DNA from: Pseudomonas hunanensis
Lineage (GTDB): Bacteria > Pseudomonadota > Gammaproteobacteria > Pseudomonadales > Pseudomonadaceae
DNA length: 64,000 nucleotides
Direction: 5' to 3'
Assembly: GCF_013393325.1 (NCBI RefSeq)
Contig: NZ_QJRC01000072.1
Span: forward strand, 82,376 to 146,375
Shown here: piece by piece, positions 52,013-62,857 of the stretch
Layout of the letters: every line of letters begins with the position of its first letter
Position numbering within the stretch: position 1 is the first letter of the stretch
Made by a program: the position numbers and the translations under genes
Notes under the pieces: generated by a model
What the model was told of the DNA's origin: nothing
Databases searched by the model: none
The model's input: the letters and a program-made list of their open reading frames with translations, nothing else

Positions 52013-52129
52013 TCAGCCTTGGCGCTGTTTGTGACGCGGTTCCGCGCTGCAGATCACTCGTACGACGCCTTCGCGACGGATGATCTTGCAGTTACGGCAC
52101 AGCTTTTTCACCGATGCACGAACTTTCAT
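52013..52129 (-). CDS. rpmJ: 50S ribosomal protein L36, zinc-binding form
   Basis: 38 residues read as [19 protein letters not shown] then [19 protein letters not shown]. Cys11, Cys14, Cys27 and His33 form the zinc ribbon, so this is the zinc-containing (C+) type. It follows secY by 28 bases at the end of the spc operon, its usual location. Confidence 0.97.
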
Positions 52130-52157
52130 TACCGACTCCTCGAACCTTAGGGGCGTA

Positions 52158-53489
52158 TCAGCGCAGCAGACCGCTGCCACCGTAGCCTTTCAGGTTGGCT
52201 TTCTTCATCAGGGATTCGTACTGGTGCGAAACGAGGTGCGATTGTACTTGGGACATGAAGTCCATCACAACCACTACCACAATCAGCAACGAGGTCCCGC
52301 CAAGGTAGAACGGCACATTTGCTGCCACCACCAGGAACTGGGGCAGAAGGCAGACGGCCATCATGTAAAGAGCACCGAACATGGTCAAACGGGTCAGAAC
52401 GCCATCAATGTAGCGCGCCGACTGCTCACCAGGACGGATACCCGGAATAAAGGCACCGGACTTCTTCAGGTTTTCCGCTACGTCTTTCGGATTGAACATC
52501 AATGCTGTGTAGAAGAAGCAGAAGAAAATGATCCCTGCACTAAACAGCAGAATGTTCAACGGCTGACCAGGAGCGATCGACTGCGAGATGTCCTGCAGCC
52601 AGCCCATACCTTCGGACTGACCGAACCAGGCACCCAGCGAAGCCGGGAACAGCAAAATGCTGCTCGCGAAAATGGCCGGGATAACCCCCGCCATGTTCAC
52701 CTTCAACGGCAAGTGGCTGGTCTGCGCAGCGAAGACCTTGCGGCCCTGCTGACGCTTGGCGTAGTGAACGGCGATACGACGCTGACCACGCTCAATGAAC
52801 ACCACGAAACCGATAATCGCTACTGCCAGCAAACCGATAGCGACCAAGGCGAAAATGTTGATATCGCCTGTGCGTGCAGACTCGAAAGACTGCCCGATTG
52901 CTCTCGGAAGACCGGCAACGATACCTGCGAAGATCAACATCGAGATACCGTTGCCCACACCGCGCTCGGTGATCTGCTCGCCCAGCCACATCATGAACAT
53001 CGCGCCTGCCACGAAGGTGGAGACGGCGACGACATGGAAGCCCAGGCCCACAGAAAACGCCACGCCCTGGTTGGCCAGGCCAATGGACATGCCAATGGCT
53101 TGAACCAGTGCCAGGATAACGGTGCCGTAGCGGGTGTACTGGCTGATCTTGCGACGGCCAGCTTCACCTTCCTTCTTCAACTGCTCCAGTTGCGGGCTGA
53201 CCGCGGTCATCAGCTGCATGATGATCGATGCCGAAATGTACGGCATGATCCCCAGTGCAAAGATGCTCATGCGCTCGAGCGCGCCACCGGAAAACATGTT
53301 GAACAAGCTAAGAATGGTCCCCTCATTCTGCCGAAACAGATCCGCCAGACGGTCCGGATTGATGCCGGGAACCGGGATATGCGCACCTATCCGATAGACG
53401 ATGATCGCCATGAACAGAAAGCGCAGACGAGCCCAGAGTTCCGACATCCCGCCCTTACCGAGCGAAGAGAGAGCACCTTGCTTAGCCAT
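52158..53489 (-). CDS. secY: Protein translocase subunit SecY
   Basis: 443 residues and ten membrane helices ([36 protein letters not shown], the C-terminal [16 protein letters not shown]). It is the channel of the Sec translocon. Its ATG directly precedes the region of rplO's stop, 1 base apart, as in other spc operons. Confidence 0.99.
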
Positions 53490-53924
53490 TTATTCCTCGA
53501 ATTTGCCGCCAGCTGCTTCGATAGCCGCACGCGCACCCTTGGTGGCTGCGATGCCCTTGATGGTGACTGCGCGAGTAACTTCGCCAGACAGCATGATTTT
53601 CACACGCTGAATGTGCTGGTTGATCACGTTGGCATCCTTCAGGGATTGCACGGAGATCACGTCGCCTTCCACTTTGGCCAGCTCGGACAGACGCACTTCT
53701 GCGCGGTCCATGGCTTTCAGGGAAACGAAGCCGAACTTCGGCAGACGACGGTGCAGCGGCTGTTGACCGCCTTCGAAGCCAGGAGCGATCGAACCACCCG
53801 AACGGGAAGTCTGACCTTTGTGGCCACGGCCGCCGGTCTTACCCAGACCGCTACCGATACCACGACCTGGACGATGCTTCTCGCGACGGGAACCCGGCGC
53901 TGGACTCAGATCATTGAGTTTCAT
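53490..53924 (-). CDS. rplO: 50S ribosomal protein L15
   Basis: 144 residues ([20 protein letters not shown]) with the glycine-rich [21 protein letters not shown] arm. It assists late 50S assembly. It touches both rpmD and secY with almost no spacing. Confidence 0.99.
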   Translation of the reverse strand: MKLNDLSPAPGSRREKHRPGRGIGSGLGKTGGRGHKGQTSRSGGSIAPGFEGGQQPLHRRLPKFGFVSLKAMDRAEVRLSELAKVEGDVISVQSLKDANVINQHIQRVKIMLSGEVTRAVTIKGIAATKGARAAIEAAGGKFEE

Positions 53925-53927
53925 CGA

Positions 53928-54104
53928 TTAGCCCTCGACCTTCAGCATGTAGTAAGCCTTGTTGATCATCCCGCGGTTCTCGGGAGTATCCTGGACTTCT
54001 ACAGTGTGACCGATACGACGCAGACCCAGGCCTTTAACGCACAGCTTGTGGTTAGGCAGACGGCCCGAGACGCTCTTGATCAGCGTTACTTTTACGGTTG
54101 CCAT
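53928..54104 (-). CDS. rpmD: 50S ribosomal protein L30
   Basis: 58 residues starting [20 protein letters not shown] and ending [11 protein letters not shown]. The small alpha/beta fold and its position between rpsE and rplO are standard. ATG at 54104, TAA at 53928-53930. Three bases separate it from rplO's start. Confidence 0.98.
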   Translation of the reverse strand: MATVKVTLIKSVSGRLPNHKLCVKGLGLRRIGHTVEVQDTPENRGMINKAYYMLKVEG

Positions 54105-54106
54105 GA

Positions 54107-54607
54107 TCAGAAGATCTCCTCGACGCTCTTGCCGCGCTTGGCAGCAATGGATTCAGGAGATTGCATGGCTTTCAGACCCTTGAAGGTGGCGTAAACCACG
54201 TTCACTGGGTTGGTCGAACCGTAGCACTTGGCCAGAACGTTCTGAACACCAGCAACTTCCAGGACAGCACGCATTGCGCCACCGGCGATGATACCGGTAC
54301 CTTCCGAGGCAGGCTGCATGTAAACCTTCGAGGCGCCGTGGGCAGCCTTGGTGGCGTACTGCAGGGTGGTGCCCTTCAGGTCAACCTGAATCATGTTGCG
54401 GCGAGCAGCTTCCATGGCTTTCTGGATCGCGGCTGGTACTTCGCGCGACTTGCCACGGCCGAAGCCAACACGACCTTTACCATCACCTACCACGGTCAGC
54501 GCGGTGAAGGTGAAGATACGGCCGCCTTTTACGGTTTTGGCAACGCGGTTAACTTGAACCAGCTTCTCGATGTAGCCTTCGTCGCGCTTTTGATCGTTAT
54601 TTGCCAT
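54107..54607 (-). CDS. rpsE: 30S ribosomal protein S5
   Basis: 166 residues with [19 protein letters not shown] and [22 protein letters not shown]5 shapes the mRNA entry site and translational accuracy; the S5 double-stranded RNA-binding and C-terminal folds are complete. Normal length, in operon order. Confidence 0.99.
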   Translation of the reverse strand: MANNDQKRDEGYIEKLVQVNRVAKTVKGGRIFTFTALTVVGDGKGRVGFGRGKSREVPAAIQKAMEAARRNMIQVDLKGTTLQYATKAAHGASKVYMQPASEGTGIIAGGAMRAVLEVAGVQNVLAKCYGSTNPVNVVYATFKGLKAMQSPESIAAKRGKSVEEIF

Positions 54608-54610
54608 AAC

Positions 54611-54961
54611 TTAGAACTCCAGCCCGCCTTCACGAGCAGCATCAGCCAGCGCTTTGACGCGGCCATGGTACTTGAAGCCGGAACGGTCAAAGGCAACTTG
54701 AGATACACCGGCGGCTTTCGCACGCTCAGCTACCAGCTTGCCAACCTTAGTGGCCGCGTCGATGTTGCCAGTGGCGCCATCACGCAGGTCTTTGTCCAAG
54801 GTCGAGGCGCTTGCCAGAACCTTGCTGCCGTCGGCCGAAATGACCTGGGCGTAGATGTGCTGCGAGGAGCGGAACACGCACAGGCGCACGACTTCGAGTT
54901 CGTGCATCTTGAGACGTGCTTTGCGAGCGCGACGCAGTCGAATAACTTTTTTGTCGGTCAT
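54611..54961 (-). CDS. rplR: 50S ribosomal protein L18
   Basis: 116 residues ([48 protein letters not shown]). It binds 5S rRNA together with L5 and L25 in the central protuberance. In order between rplF and rpsE. Confidence 0.99.
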
Positions 54962-54971
54962 TTACTAGGCC

Positions 54972-55505
54972 CTACTTCTTCTTGGCTTCTTTACGACGGA
55001 CTACTTCGTCCGCGTAACGCACACCTTTACCTTTGTAAGGCTCTGGCGGACGGAAGTCGCGGATTTCAGCGGCCACCTGACCTACCAGCTGCTTATCGAT
55101 ACCCTTGATCAGGATGTCGGTCTGGCTAGGTGTTTCAGCGGTGATACCGGCTGGCAGTTCGTAGTCCACTGGGTGAGAGAAGCCCAGGGCCAGGTTCAGG
55201 ACGGTGCCCTTGGCCTGTGCCTTGTAACCAACACCGACCAGCTGGAGCTTACGCTCGAAGCCTTGGCTTACGCCTTGGACCATGTTGTTGACCAGGGCAC
55301 GGGTAGTACCGGCCATGGCACGAGCTTGCTGGTCACCATTGCGAGCGACGAAACGCAGCTCACCAGACTCTTCGGTAACTTCAACAGACGAGTGAACGTT
55401 CAGTTCGAGAGTGCCTTTAGCACCCTTCACCGAAAGCTGCTGGCCAGCGAATTTGACTTCGACACCGGATGGCAGCTTAACGGGGTTCTTAGCGACGCGA
55501 GACAT
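54972..55505 (-). CDS. rplF: 50S ribosomal protein L6
   Basis: 177 residues with two L6 repeats and the C-terminal [15 protein letters not shown] signature. It sits near the factor-binding region of the 50S. Normal length; 12 bases follow rpsH. Confidence 0.99.
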   Translation of the reverse strand: MSRVAKNPVKLPSGVEVKFAGQQLSVKGAKGTLELNVHSSVEVTEESGELRFVARNGDQQARAMAGTTRALVNNMVQGVSQGFERKLQLVGVGYKAQAKGTVLNLALGFSHPVDYELPAGITAETPSQTDILIKGIDKQLVGQVAAEIRDFRPPEPYKGKGVRYADEVVRRKEAKKK

Positions 55506-55517
55506 GTCTATCCCCCC

Positions 55518-55910
55518 TTAGAACACTGTGCACAGAACTTCGCCGCCGACACCGGCAGCGCGCGCAGCGCGATCAGTCATCACACCTTTGTTGGTGGAGA
55601 CGATAGACACGCCCAGACCGCCACGTACTTTCGGCAGATCGGTGACGGCCTTGTACTGGCGCAGGCCTGGACGGCTGGAGCGCTTCAGTTCCTCGATGAC
55701 CGGACGGCCTTCGAAGTACTTCAGTTCGATCGACAGGGAAGGCTTGGCCTCACCAGTTACCTGGTAGCCAGCGATGTAACCTTCGTCCTTCAGAACTTTG
55801 GCAACCGCGACCTTCAGGGTAGAGGAAGGCATGCTTACGACGGACTTTTCAGCCATCTGGGCATTACGGATGCGAGTTAGCATGTCCGCTAACGGGTCCT
55901 GCATACTCAT
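55518..55910 (-). CDS. rpsH: 30S ribosomal protein S8
   Basis: 130 residues ([20 protein letters not shown]), ending [11 protein letters not shown] with [13 protein letters not shown]. It binds 16S helix 21 early in assembly and, in E. coli, represses the spc operon. About 210 bases with a strong hairpin separate it from rpsN, an unusually long gap inside this operon. Confidence 0.99.
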   Translation of the reverse strand: MSMQDPLADMLTRIRNAQMAEKSVVSMPSSTLKVAVAKVLKDEGYIAGYQVTGEAKPSLSIELKYFEGRPVIEELKRSSRPGLRQYKAVTDLPKVRGGLGVSIVSTNKGVMTDRAARAAGVGGEVLCTVF

Positions 55911-56029
55911 GGGCTAGATGCTCCTGATACAAGAATTATTAGCCTTGCGGCTATGACAACCACCCGAGCGGATTGGGCAAAAAACCCAGGCTCAGGTGAG
56001 CCGGTCATTCTAGACACAAGGCAGAAACG

Positions 56030-56056
56030 AAACAAGCCCCATATAGGGGCTTGTTT
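56030..56056 (-). terminator. Strong hairpin inside the spc operon (rpsN-rpsH gap)
   Basis: AAACAAGCCCC (56030-56040) and GGGGCTTGTTT (56046-56056) form a perfect 11-bp stem around ATATA. On the minus strand it is followed by CGTTTCTGCC, and the TTGTTT is within the stem, giving a terminator-like form. It may attenuate transcription into rpsH-rplF-...-rpmJ. Confidence 0.65.
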
Positions 56057-56119
56057 GATGGCAAGGTCACCGGCGGTCGGAAGATTGCTCCCCTTCCACC
56101 AGGATCTTGCCTGCAGCGA

Positions 56120-56425
56120 TTACCAGGAGGCTTTAACCAGACCTGGTACGTCACCGCGCATTGCAGCTTGACGCAGCATGTTACGGCCCAGGCCGAACTT
56201 ACGGTATACACCGTGAGGACGACCGGTCAGGCGGCAACGGTTGCGCAGGCGCGCAGCGCTGGCATCACGCGGCTGCTTCTGCAGAGCGACAACGGCAGCG
56301 AAACGCTCTTCTGGAGAGGCGTTAACGTTGACGATGGTCGCTTTCAGCTCAGCACGCTTCTTAGCGAACTTGGCTACCGTGAGCTGACGCTTCAGCTCGC
56401 GGTTTTTCATGCTCTTCTTGGCCAT
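56120..56425 (-). CDS. rpsN: 30S ribosomal protein S14, zinc-free form
   Basis: 101 residues from ATG 56425 ([17 protein letters not shown]), ending [12 protein letters not shown]. The long form has no CxxC pairs, so it does not bind zinc. It lies between rplE and rpsH as expected. Confidence 0.98.
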   Translation of the reverse strand: MAKKSMKNRELKRQLTVAKFAKKRAELKATIVNVNASPEERFAAVVALQKQPRDASAARLRNRCRLTGRPHGVYRKFGLGRNMLRQAAMRGDVPGLVKASW

Positions 56426-56438
56426 TTTCCTACTCCAA

Positions 56439-56978
56439 TCAGTTGCGGAACGGGAACTTGAAAGCACGCAGCAGAGCGCGGCCTTCGTCGTCCGAACGAG
56501 CAGTGGTGGTCAGGGTGATGTCCAAACCGCGCAGAGCATCGATCTTGTCGTAATCGATTTCCGGGAAGATGATCTGCTCTTTCACGCCCATGCTGTAGTT
56601 GCCACGGCCATCGAAGGACTTGGCATTCAGGCCGCGGAAGTCGCGAACCCGAGGCAGGGAGATCGCCAGCAGGCGGTCCAGGAATTCGTACATCTTGTCG
56701 CTACGCAGGGTCACCTTGACGCCGATCGGCCAGCCTTCGCGGACTTTGAAGCCAGCGATGGATTTGCGAGCGAAAGTCACGACCGGCTTTTGACCGGTGA
56801 TCTTTTCCAGGTCGGCAACAGCGTGCTCGATGACTTTCTTGTCGCCGATCGCTTCGCCCAGACCCATGTTCAGGGTGATCTTGGTAACGCGCGGAACTTC
56901 CATCACGTTCGACAGCTTAAGTTCTTCCTTAAGCTTAGGAGCGATTTCGTTCCGGTAAATCTCTTTCAGTCGTGCCAT
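56439..56978 (-). CDS. rplE: 50S ribosomal protein L5
   Basis: 179 residues ([20 protein letters not shown]), with [15 protein letters not shown] and the C-terminal [20 protein letters not shown]. It binds 5S rRNA and bridges to S13. Normal length. Confidence 0.99.
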   Translation of the reverse strand: MARLKEIYRNEIAPKLKEELKLSNVMEVPRVTKITLNMGLGEAIGDKKVIEHAVADLEKITGQKPVVTFARKSIAGFKVREGWPIGVKVTLRSDKMYEFLDRLLAISLPRVRDFRGLNAKSFDGRGNYSMGVKEQIIFPEIDYDKIDALRGLDITLTTTARSDDEGRALLRAFKFPFRN

Positions 56979-56998
56979 GGTCTTCTACCTAGCAGTGT

Positions 56999-57313
56999 TC
57001 AAGCATCAACCGCTTTTTGGGTCGACTTGAAGACACGAATTTTTTTACCGTCTTCTACTTTGAAACCAACGCGGTCAGCCTTGTTGGTTTCGCCGTTGAA
57101 GATGGCAACGTTGGAAGCGTGCAGAGGCGCTTCTTTCTCGACGATACCGCCCTGTACGCCCGCCATCGGGTTAGGCTTGGTATGACGCTTGACCAGGTTC
57201 ACACCACCGATGACCAGACGGTCATCAGCGAGAACCTTCAGCACCTTACCGCGCTTACCTTTGTCTTTGCCGGCGATCACGATGATCTCGTCGTCACGAC
57301 GAATCTTTTGCAT
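56999..57313 (-). CDS. rplX: 50S ribosomal protein L24
   Basis: 104 residues ([22 protein letters not shown], the KOW motif). It starts 50S assembly near the tunnel exit. Eleven bases separate it from rplN. Confidence 0.99.
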
Positions 57314-57324
57314 GTCGGATCTCC

Positions 57325-57693
57325 TTACAGCACTTCAGGGGCGAGCGAGACGATCTTCATGAACTTCTCAGTACGAAGTTCACGGGTCACTGGCCCGAAG
57401 ATGCGAGTGCCGATCGGCTCTTGCTTGTTGTTCAGCAGAACAGCAGCGTTGCCGTCGAAACGAATGATGGAACCGTCAGCGCGACGAACACCGTGACGGG
57501 TGCGCACGACAACAGCGGTCATCACTTGGCCTTTTTTGACCTTACCGCGTGGAATTGCTTCCTTGACGGTAACCTTGATGATGTCACCGATGCCGGCGTA
57601 ACGACGGTGCGAACCGCCGAGCACCTTGATGCACATGACGCGACGAGCGCCGCTGTTATCGGCCACATCGAGCATGGATTGAGTCTGAATCAT
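57325..57693 (-). CDS. rplN: 50S ribosomal protein L14
   Basis: 122 residues ([21 protein letters not shown]). It forms inter-subunit bridge B8. First gene of the spc operon, 23 bases after rpsQ, so transcription from S10 probably continues through. Confidence 0.99.
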
Positions 57694-57716
57694 AAAATTT
57701 CTCCGACCCCTAGCCC

Positions 57717-57983
57717 TTAGACTTCAACAGCGCGTTCGAGGACTTCAACCAGTGCCCAGGACTTGGTCTTGGCCAGCGGACGGGTTTCACGGATGGAAAC
57801 CTTGTCGCCGATCTTGCACTGGTTGGATTCGTCGTGCGCGTGCAGCTTAGTCGAACGCTTAACGTATTTACCGTAGATCGGGTGCTTTACGCGACGCTCG
57901 ATCAGTACGGTGATGGTCTTGTCCATTTTGTCGCTGACGACACGGCCAGTCAGCGTACGGACGGTTTTTTCAGCTTCAGCCAT
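57717..57983 (-). CDS. rpsQ: 30S ribosomal protein S17
   Basis: 88 residues from ATG 57983 ([20 protein letters not shown]). A GTG six bases earlier overlaps the rpmC stop but the ATG fits the family. It binds 16S rRNA as an OB fold. Confidence 0.98.
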   Translation of the reverse strand: MAEAEKTVRTLTGRVVSDKMDKTITVLIERRVKHPIYGKYVKRSTKLHAHDESNQCKIGDKVSIRETRPLAKTKSWALVEVLERAVEV

Positions 57984-57985
57984 GA

Positions 57986-58177
57986 TCACTTACCTGCCTG
58001 CTGGTTGAGCACAGTTTTCACGCGAGCGATGTCACGCTTAACTTGCGAGAGCAGGTGCGACTGCCCCAACTGGCCAGTTGCTTTCTGCATACGCAGATTG
58101 AACTGGTCGCGCAGCAAGCCGAGCAGTTGCTCGTTCAGCTGCTGTGCCGATTTTTCACGAAGTTCATTCGCTTTCAT
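57986..58177 (-). CDS. rpmC: 50S ribosomal protein L29
   Basis: 63 residues from ATG 58177 ([20 protein letters not shown]), a two-helix protein at the tunnel exit. Its ATG shares a base with the rplP stop (TGATG); the preceding GTG would add one residue. Confidence 0.98.
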
Positions 58178-58590
58178 CACATCACCGTCCGCTTAACAAA
58201 GGAGGTGGCGAGAGGCAGCTTTGCAGCAGCCAGGGCGAAAGCTTCGCGCGCCAGCTCTTCAGAAACACCCTCGATCTCGTACAGGACTTTGCCTGGCTGA
58301 ATCTGGGCAACCCAGTATTCCACGGAGCCCTTACCTTTACCCATACGAACCTCGAGAGGCTTCTTGGAGATCGGCTTGTCCGGGAACACACGGATCCAGA
58401 TCTTACCGCCACGTTTAACGTGACGGGTCAGCGCACGACGTGCGGACTCGATCTGGCGAGCGGTGAGGCGACCGCGAGCAACAGCTTTCAGAGCGAATTC
58501 GCCGAAGCTGACTTTGCTACCGCGCAGTGCCAGACCACGGTTGTGGCCAGTCATCTGCTTGCGGAATTTTGTACGCTTTGGTTGCAACAT
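58177..58590 (-). CDS. rplP: 50S ribosomal protein L16
   Basis: 137 residues ([19 protein letters not shown]). It helps position tRNA at the A site and assembles late. The Arg targeted by the oxygenase YcfD lies in the conserved [16 protein letters not shown] region; no statement on modification can be made from DNA. Confidence 0.99.
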
Positions 58591-58602
58591 TTGGCGTACC
58601 CC

Positions 58603-59289
58603 TTACTTAGCAGCTTTTTTACGAGGCGCTGGTGCTTGTGGTTTCAGTTCTTCTTGGCGACCACCAATAACTTCGCCTTTGAAGATCCAAACCTTCACAC
58701 CGATCACACCGTAAGTGGTGTGAGCTTCGTAGGTGTTGTAGTCGATATCGGCACGCAGGGTGTGCAGAGGCACACGACCTTCGCGATACCACTCGGTACG
58801 AGCAATCTCAGCACCGCCGAGACGACCGCTCACCTGGATCTTGATGCCCTTGGCACCAATACGCATGGCGTTCTGTACTGCGCGCTTCATGGCGCGACGG
58901 AACATTACGCGGCGTTCCAGCTGCTGAGCTACGCTCTGCGCAACCAGCATAGCGTCGAGTTCCGGCTTGCGGATCTCTTCGATGTTGATGTGCACAGGCA
59001 CACCCATCTGCTTGGTCAGGTCCTGACGCAGCTTCTCGACATCTTCACCTTTCTTACCGATAACGATACCGGGACGAGCGGTGTGGATGGTGATGCGTGC
59101 AGTTTGAGCCGGACGATGAATATCGATACGGCTTACGGACGCGCTTTTTAGTTTGTCTTGGAGGTACTCACGCGTTTTCAGATCCTTCAACAGGTAATCT
59201 GCGTAAGTAGCACCGTCTGCGTACCAGACGGAGGTGTGCTCCTTGACGATTCCCAGGCGAATGCCAGTGGGATGTACTTTCTGACCCAT
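58603..59289 (-). CDS. rpsC: 30S ribosomal protein S3
   Basis: 228 residues from ATG 59289 ([15 protein letters not shown]). The KH domain contains [12 protein letters not shown]; it forms the mRNA entry tunnel. The upstream frame extension overlaps rplV and is ignored. Confidence 0.99.
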   Translation of the reverse strand: MGQKVHPTGIRLGIVKEHTSVWYADGATYADYLLKDLKTREYLQDKLKSASVSRIDIHRPAQTARITIHTARPGIVIGKKGEDVEKLRQDLTKQMGVPVHINIEEIRKPELDAMLVAQSVAQQLERRVMFRRAMKRAVQNAMRIGAKGIKIQVSGRLGGAEIARTEWYREGRVPLHTLRADIDYNTYEAHTTYGVIGVKVWIFKGEVIGGRQEELKPQAPAPRKKAAK

Positions 59290-59302
59290 CTGATCGACTC
59301 CG

Positions 59303-59635
59303 TTACTTGTCCGCAACCTTGACAGTGATATGGCAAGACCGCTTGACGATGCGATCAGCACGGCCTTTGGCACGTGGCATGATGCGCTTCAGCGAACGCC
59401 CTTCGTTGACGAAGACGGTGGAGACCTTCAGGTCATCAACGTCTGCGCCTTCGTTGTGTTCGGCGTTGGCAACGGCCGACTCGAGGACTTTCTTCATGAT
59501 TTCAGCGGCTTTTTTGCTGCTGAAGGCCAACAGGTTGAGCGCTTCGCCCACCTTCTTCCCGCGGATCTGGTCGGCGACCAAGCGGGCTTTCTGGGCGGAG
59601 ATGCGAGCGCCCGACAACTTAGCGGCTACTTCCAT
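59303..59635 (-). CDS. rplV: 50S ribosomal protein L22
   Basis: 110 residues ([22 protein letters not shown]), with the long hairpin [16 protein letters not shown] that reaches the tunnel constriction. Normal length. Confidence 0.99.
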
Positions 59636-59646
59636 TTCCTTACCCC

Positions 59647-59922
59647 TTAACGCTTGGCTTTCTTGTCAGCCACGTGCCCGCGATAGGTGCGGGTACCGGC
59701 GAACTCGCCCAGTTTGTGGCCGACCATGTCTTCGTTCACGAGAACTGGAACATGCTGGCGACCGTTGTGAACCGCGATGGTCAGACCGACCATTTGTGGC
59801 AGGATCATCGAGCGACGCGACCAGGTTTTAACTGGCTTGCGATCGTTCTTCTCCACCGCCACTTCGACCTTCTTCAACAGGTGAAGATCGATAAAAGGAC
59901 CTTTTTTCAGAGAACGTGGCAC
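59647..59922 (-). CDS. rpsS: 30S ribosomal protein S19
   Basis: 91 residues ([20 protein letters not shown]), [22 protein letters not shown]. It contacts S13 in the 30S head. Confidence 0.99.
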
Positions 59923-59938
59923 TGTCGTATCCCTCTAG

Positions 59939-60763
59939 TTACTTGCGACGACGGACGATCATGTTGTCGGTACGCTTATTACCACGGGTTTTAGCACCCT
60001 TGGTTGGGAAGCCCCATGGCGATACCGGATGACGACCACCGGAGGTACGACCTTCACCACCACCATGCGGGTGGTCAACCGGGTTCATGGCAACGCCACG
60101 AACGGTTGGGCGAACGCCGCGCCAGCGTTTGGCACCAGCTTTACCCAGCGAACGCAGGCTGTGCTCGGAGTTCGAGACTTCACCCAGGGTCGCACGGCAT
60201 TCAGCCAGTACTTTACGCATCTCACCGGAACGCAGACGCAGAGTCACGTATACGCCGTCACGAGCGATCAGCTGAGCCGAAGCACCAGCGGAACGAGCGA
60301 TCTGAGCACCTTTACCCGGCTTCAGTTCGACGCCGTGAATGGTGCTACCTACTGGGATGTTACGCAGCTGCAGGGAGTTACCGGCCTTGATTGGGGCCAG
60401 GGCACCTGCGATCAGCTGGTCGCCAGCGCTCACGCCTTTAGGGGCGATGATGTAGCGACGCTCACCGTCTGCATAGCACAGCAGGGCGATGTGAGCAGTA
60501 CGGTTTGGATCGTATTCGATACGCTCGACAGTGGCTGGAATGCCATCTTTGTCGTTGCGACGGAAGTCGACCAGACGGTAATGCTGCTTATGACCACCAC
60601 CAACGTGACGAGTGGTAATGCGGCCATTGTTGTTACGACCACCAGACTTCGATTTCTTCTCGAGCAGCGGTGCGTGAGGAGCGCCTTTGTGCAGCTCCTT
60701 GTTGACCACCTTGACCACGAAACGGCGGCCAGGGGAAGTCGGTTTGCATTTAACGATTGCCAT
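59939..60763 (-). CDS. rplB: 50S ribosomal protein L2
   Basis: 274 residues with [17 protein letters not shown] and [20 protein letters not shown], which holds the His near the peptidyl transferase centre. Normal length, preceded by rplW. Confidence 0.99.
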   Translation of the reverse strand: MAIVKCKPTSPGRRFVVKVVNKELHKGAPHAPLLEKKSKSGGRNNNGRITTRHVGGGHKQHYRLVDFRRNDKDGIPATVERIEYDPNRTAHIALLCYADGERRYIIAPKGVSAGDQLIAGALAPIKAGNSLQLRNIPVGSTIHGVELKPGKGAQIARSAGASAQLIARDGVYVTLRLRSGEMRKVLAECRATLGEVSNSEHSLRSLGKAGAKRWRGVRPTVRGVAMNPVDHPHGGGEGRTSGGRHPVSPWGFPTKGAKTRGNKRTDNMIVRRRK

Positions 60764-60777
60764 GATGCACCCCTTCC

Positions 60778-61077
60778 TTACTCAGCACTGCTGCTGAAAT
60801 CGAGATCTTGGCCTGGCTGAAGGGATACGATCGCCTTCTTCCAGTCATTACGCTTGCCCAGACCACGTGCGGTACGCTTGGTTTTACCCAGAACGTTAAC
60901 AGTCGACACGTTTTCAACTTTTACGTTGAACAGGCCTTCGACAGCTTTCTTGATTTCCAGCTTGGTTGCATCGGTAGCAACCTTGAATACGAACTGGCCT
61001 TTTTTCTCAGCCAGAACGGTAGCCTTCTCGGAAACGTGCGGGCCAAGGAGGACTTTAAATACGCGTTCCTGGTTCAT
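60778..61077 (-). CDS. rplW: 50S ribosomal protein L23
   Basis: 99 residues ([21 protein letters not shown]), docking site for trigger factor and SRP at the exit. Its ATG overlaps the rplD stop by four bases. Confidence 0.99.
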
Positions 61078-61676
61078 CCCAGCAGCTCCTCGAATTTCTT
61101 CACGGCCGAGACAGTGATCAACACTTTCTCGTATGCGATCAGACTGACCGGGTCGGAACCCTGTACGTCACGTACGTCGACGTGCGGCAGGTTGCGAGCA
61201 GCCAGGTACAGGTTCTGATCAACAGCGTCGGAGACGATCAGTACGTCGCTCAGACCCATGCCGTTCAGCTTGTTCAGCAGATCTTTGGTTTTCGGTGCTT
61301 CAACAGCGAAGTCCTGAACCACGACCAGACGGTCGCTACGCACCAGCTCAGCGAGGATGGAGCGCAGAGCTGCGCGGTACATCTTCTTGTTGAGCTTTTG
61401 CGAGTGATCTTGAGGGCGAGCTGCGAAGGTTACACCACCGCCACGCCAGATCGGACCACGAGTGGTACCAGCACGAGCACGACCAGTACCCTTCTGACGC
61501 CATGGGCGCTTACCGCCACCAGCCACGTCGGAACGGGTCTTCTGCTGCTTGGTACCCTGACGGCCGCCGGCCATGTAGGCCACGACTGCTTGGTGAACCA
61601 GCGTCTCGTTGAATTCGCCACCGAAAGTCAGTTCGGAAACTTCGATCGCCTGAGCGTCATTTACATTAAGTTGCAT
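61074..61676 (-). CDS. rplD: 50S ribosomal protein L4
   Basis: 200 residues with the loop [20 protein letters not shown], which reaches the tunnel. In E. coli L4 represses the S10 operon; no matching leader structure is asserted here. ATG at 61676. Confidence 0.99.
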
Positions 61677-61688
61677 GTCAGTTTCCCC

Positions 61689-62324
61689 TTAACCGCGAGC
61701 CTTGACAGCTGGACGTACAACCACGTCGCCGCCAGTAGCGCCAGGTACGGCACCCTTGATCAGCAGCAGGTTGCGTTCAGCGTCTACGCGAACTACTTCC
61801 AGGGACTGAACAGTCACGCGCTCGGCGCCCATGTGACCGGACATCTTCTTGCCCTTGAACACACGACCAGGAGTCTGGCACTGGCCGATAGAACCAGGAA
61901 CACGGTGCGACACGGAGTTACCGTGGGTGTTGTCCTGACCACGGAAGTTCCAGCGCTTGATGGTACCGGCGAAGCCTTTACCTTTGGACTGACCAGTAAC
62001 GTCAACCAGCTGGCCTGCAGTGAAGAGTTCAGCTTTGATCAGATCGCCAGCCTGGAAATCGCCTTCTTCAAGACGGAACTCCCAAACACCGCGACCAGCG
62101 GCAACGTTGGCCTTGGCGAAGTGGCCTGCCTGAGCGGCAGTCACACGCGAAGCACGACGCTCGCCGACAGTGACTTGCACTGCACGGTAGCCATCGGTTT
62201 CTTCAGTTTTGAACTGGGTGACGCGATTCGGCTCGATCTCAATGACCGTGACCGGAATGGAGACACCTTCTTCGGTGAAAATGCGGGTCATACCGCACTT
62301 GCGACCGATTACACCAATAGTCAT
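61689..62324 (-). CDS. rplC: 50S ribosomal protein L3
   Basis: 211 residues from ATG 62324 ([16 protein letters not shown]), with [18 protein letters not shown] holding the glutamine site methylated in enterobacteria. Eighty bases separate it from rpsJ. Confidence 0.99.
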
Positions 62325-62404
62325 GTTGTAAACCTCATGAGTGTACGGGGCTTTCACCCGCTATGGCCGCCCATTTCAGAGCGTTACACGACTAGACCGA
62401 AGTC

Positions 62405-62716
62405 TTAGCCGAGGCTGATCTGTACTTCCACACCTGCCGCCAGATCAAGCTTCATCAGCGCGTCAACGGTTTTATCCGTTGGCTGGACGATGTCCAGAAC
62501 ACGCTTATGAGTGCGAATCTCGTACTGGTCACGCGCGTCTTTGTTGACGTGCGGGGAGACCAGAACGGTGAAACGCTCTTTGCGGGTAGGCAGTGGAATT
62601 GGACCACGCACTTGTGCACCAGTACGTTTCGCGGTTTCCACGATTTCCTGGGTGGATTGGTCGATCAGGCGATGGTCGAAAGCCTTCAACCTGATACGGA
62701 TTTGCTGATTTTGCAT
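62405..62716 (-). CDS. rpsJ: 30S ribosomal protein S10 / NusE
   Basis: 103 residues ([20 protein letters not shown]). First gene of the S10 operon; it also partners NusB in antitermination, and nusB is in this window. A leader of about 60 bases separates it from the promoter at 62777-62805. Confidence 0.99.
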
Positions 62717-62776
62717 TGGATTTCAGACTCCAGGCTGTTCCCAACGGACGCACTACGCCCGCTAAAAGGAGGCGTG

Positions 62777-62805
62777 ATTCTATAGACGCCCCCATTTAGT
62801 GTCAA
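62777..62805 (-). promoter_or_regulatory. Sigma-70 promoter of the S10 operon
   Basis: On the minus strand TTGACA (62805-62800), a 17-base spacer, then TAGAAT (62782-62777): close to the -35/-10 consensus and correctly spaced, directly upstream of rpsJ. Confidence 0.8.
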
Positions 62806-62811
62806 CCCAAT

Positions 62812-62842
62812 AAAAAAAACCCCCGCTGAGCGGGGGTTTTTT
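62812..62842 (-). terminator. Rho-independent terminator after tuf
   Basis: AACCCCCGCT and AGCGGGGGTT form a strong stem followed on the minus strand by a long T-run (TTTTTTTTATTGGG). It isolates tuf from the S10 promoter. Confidence 0.95.
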
Positions 62843-62857
62843 CAATCGGTCGAGTGA

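Noticed and set aside
52080..54194. A 704-codon plus-strand frame opposite secY, rplO and rpmD
   Set aside because: Antisense of highly expressed ribosomal genes; no supporting signal.
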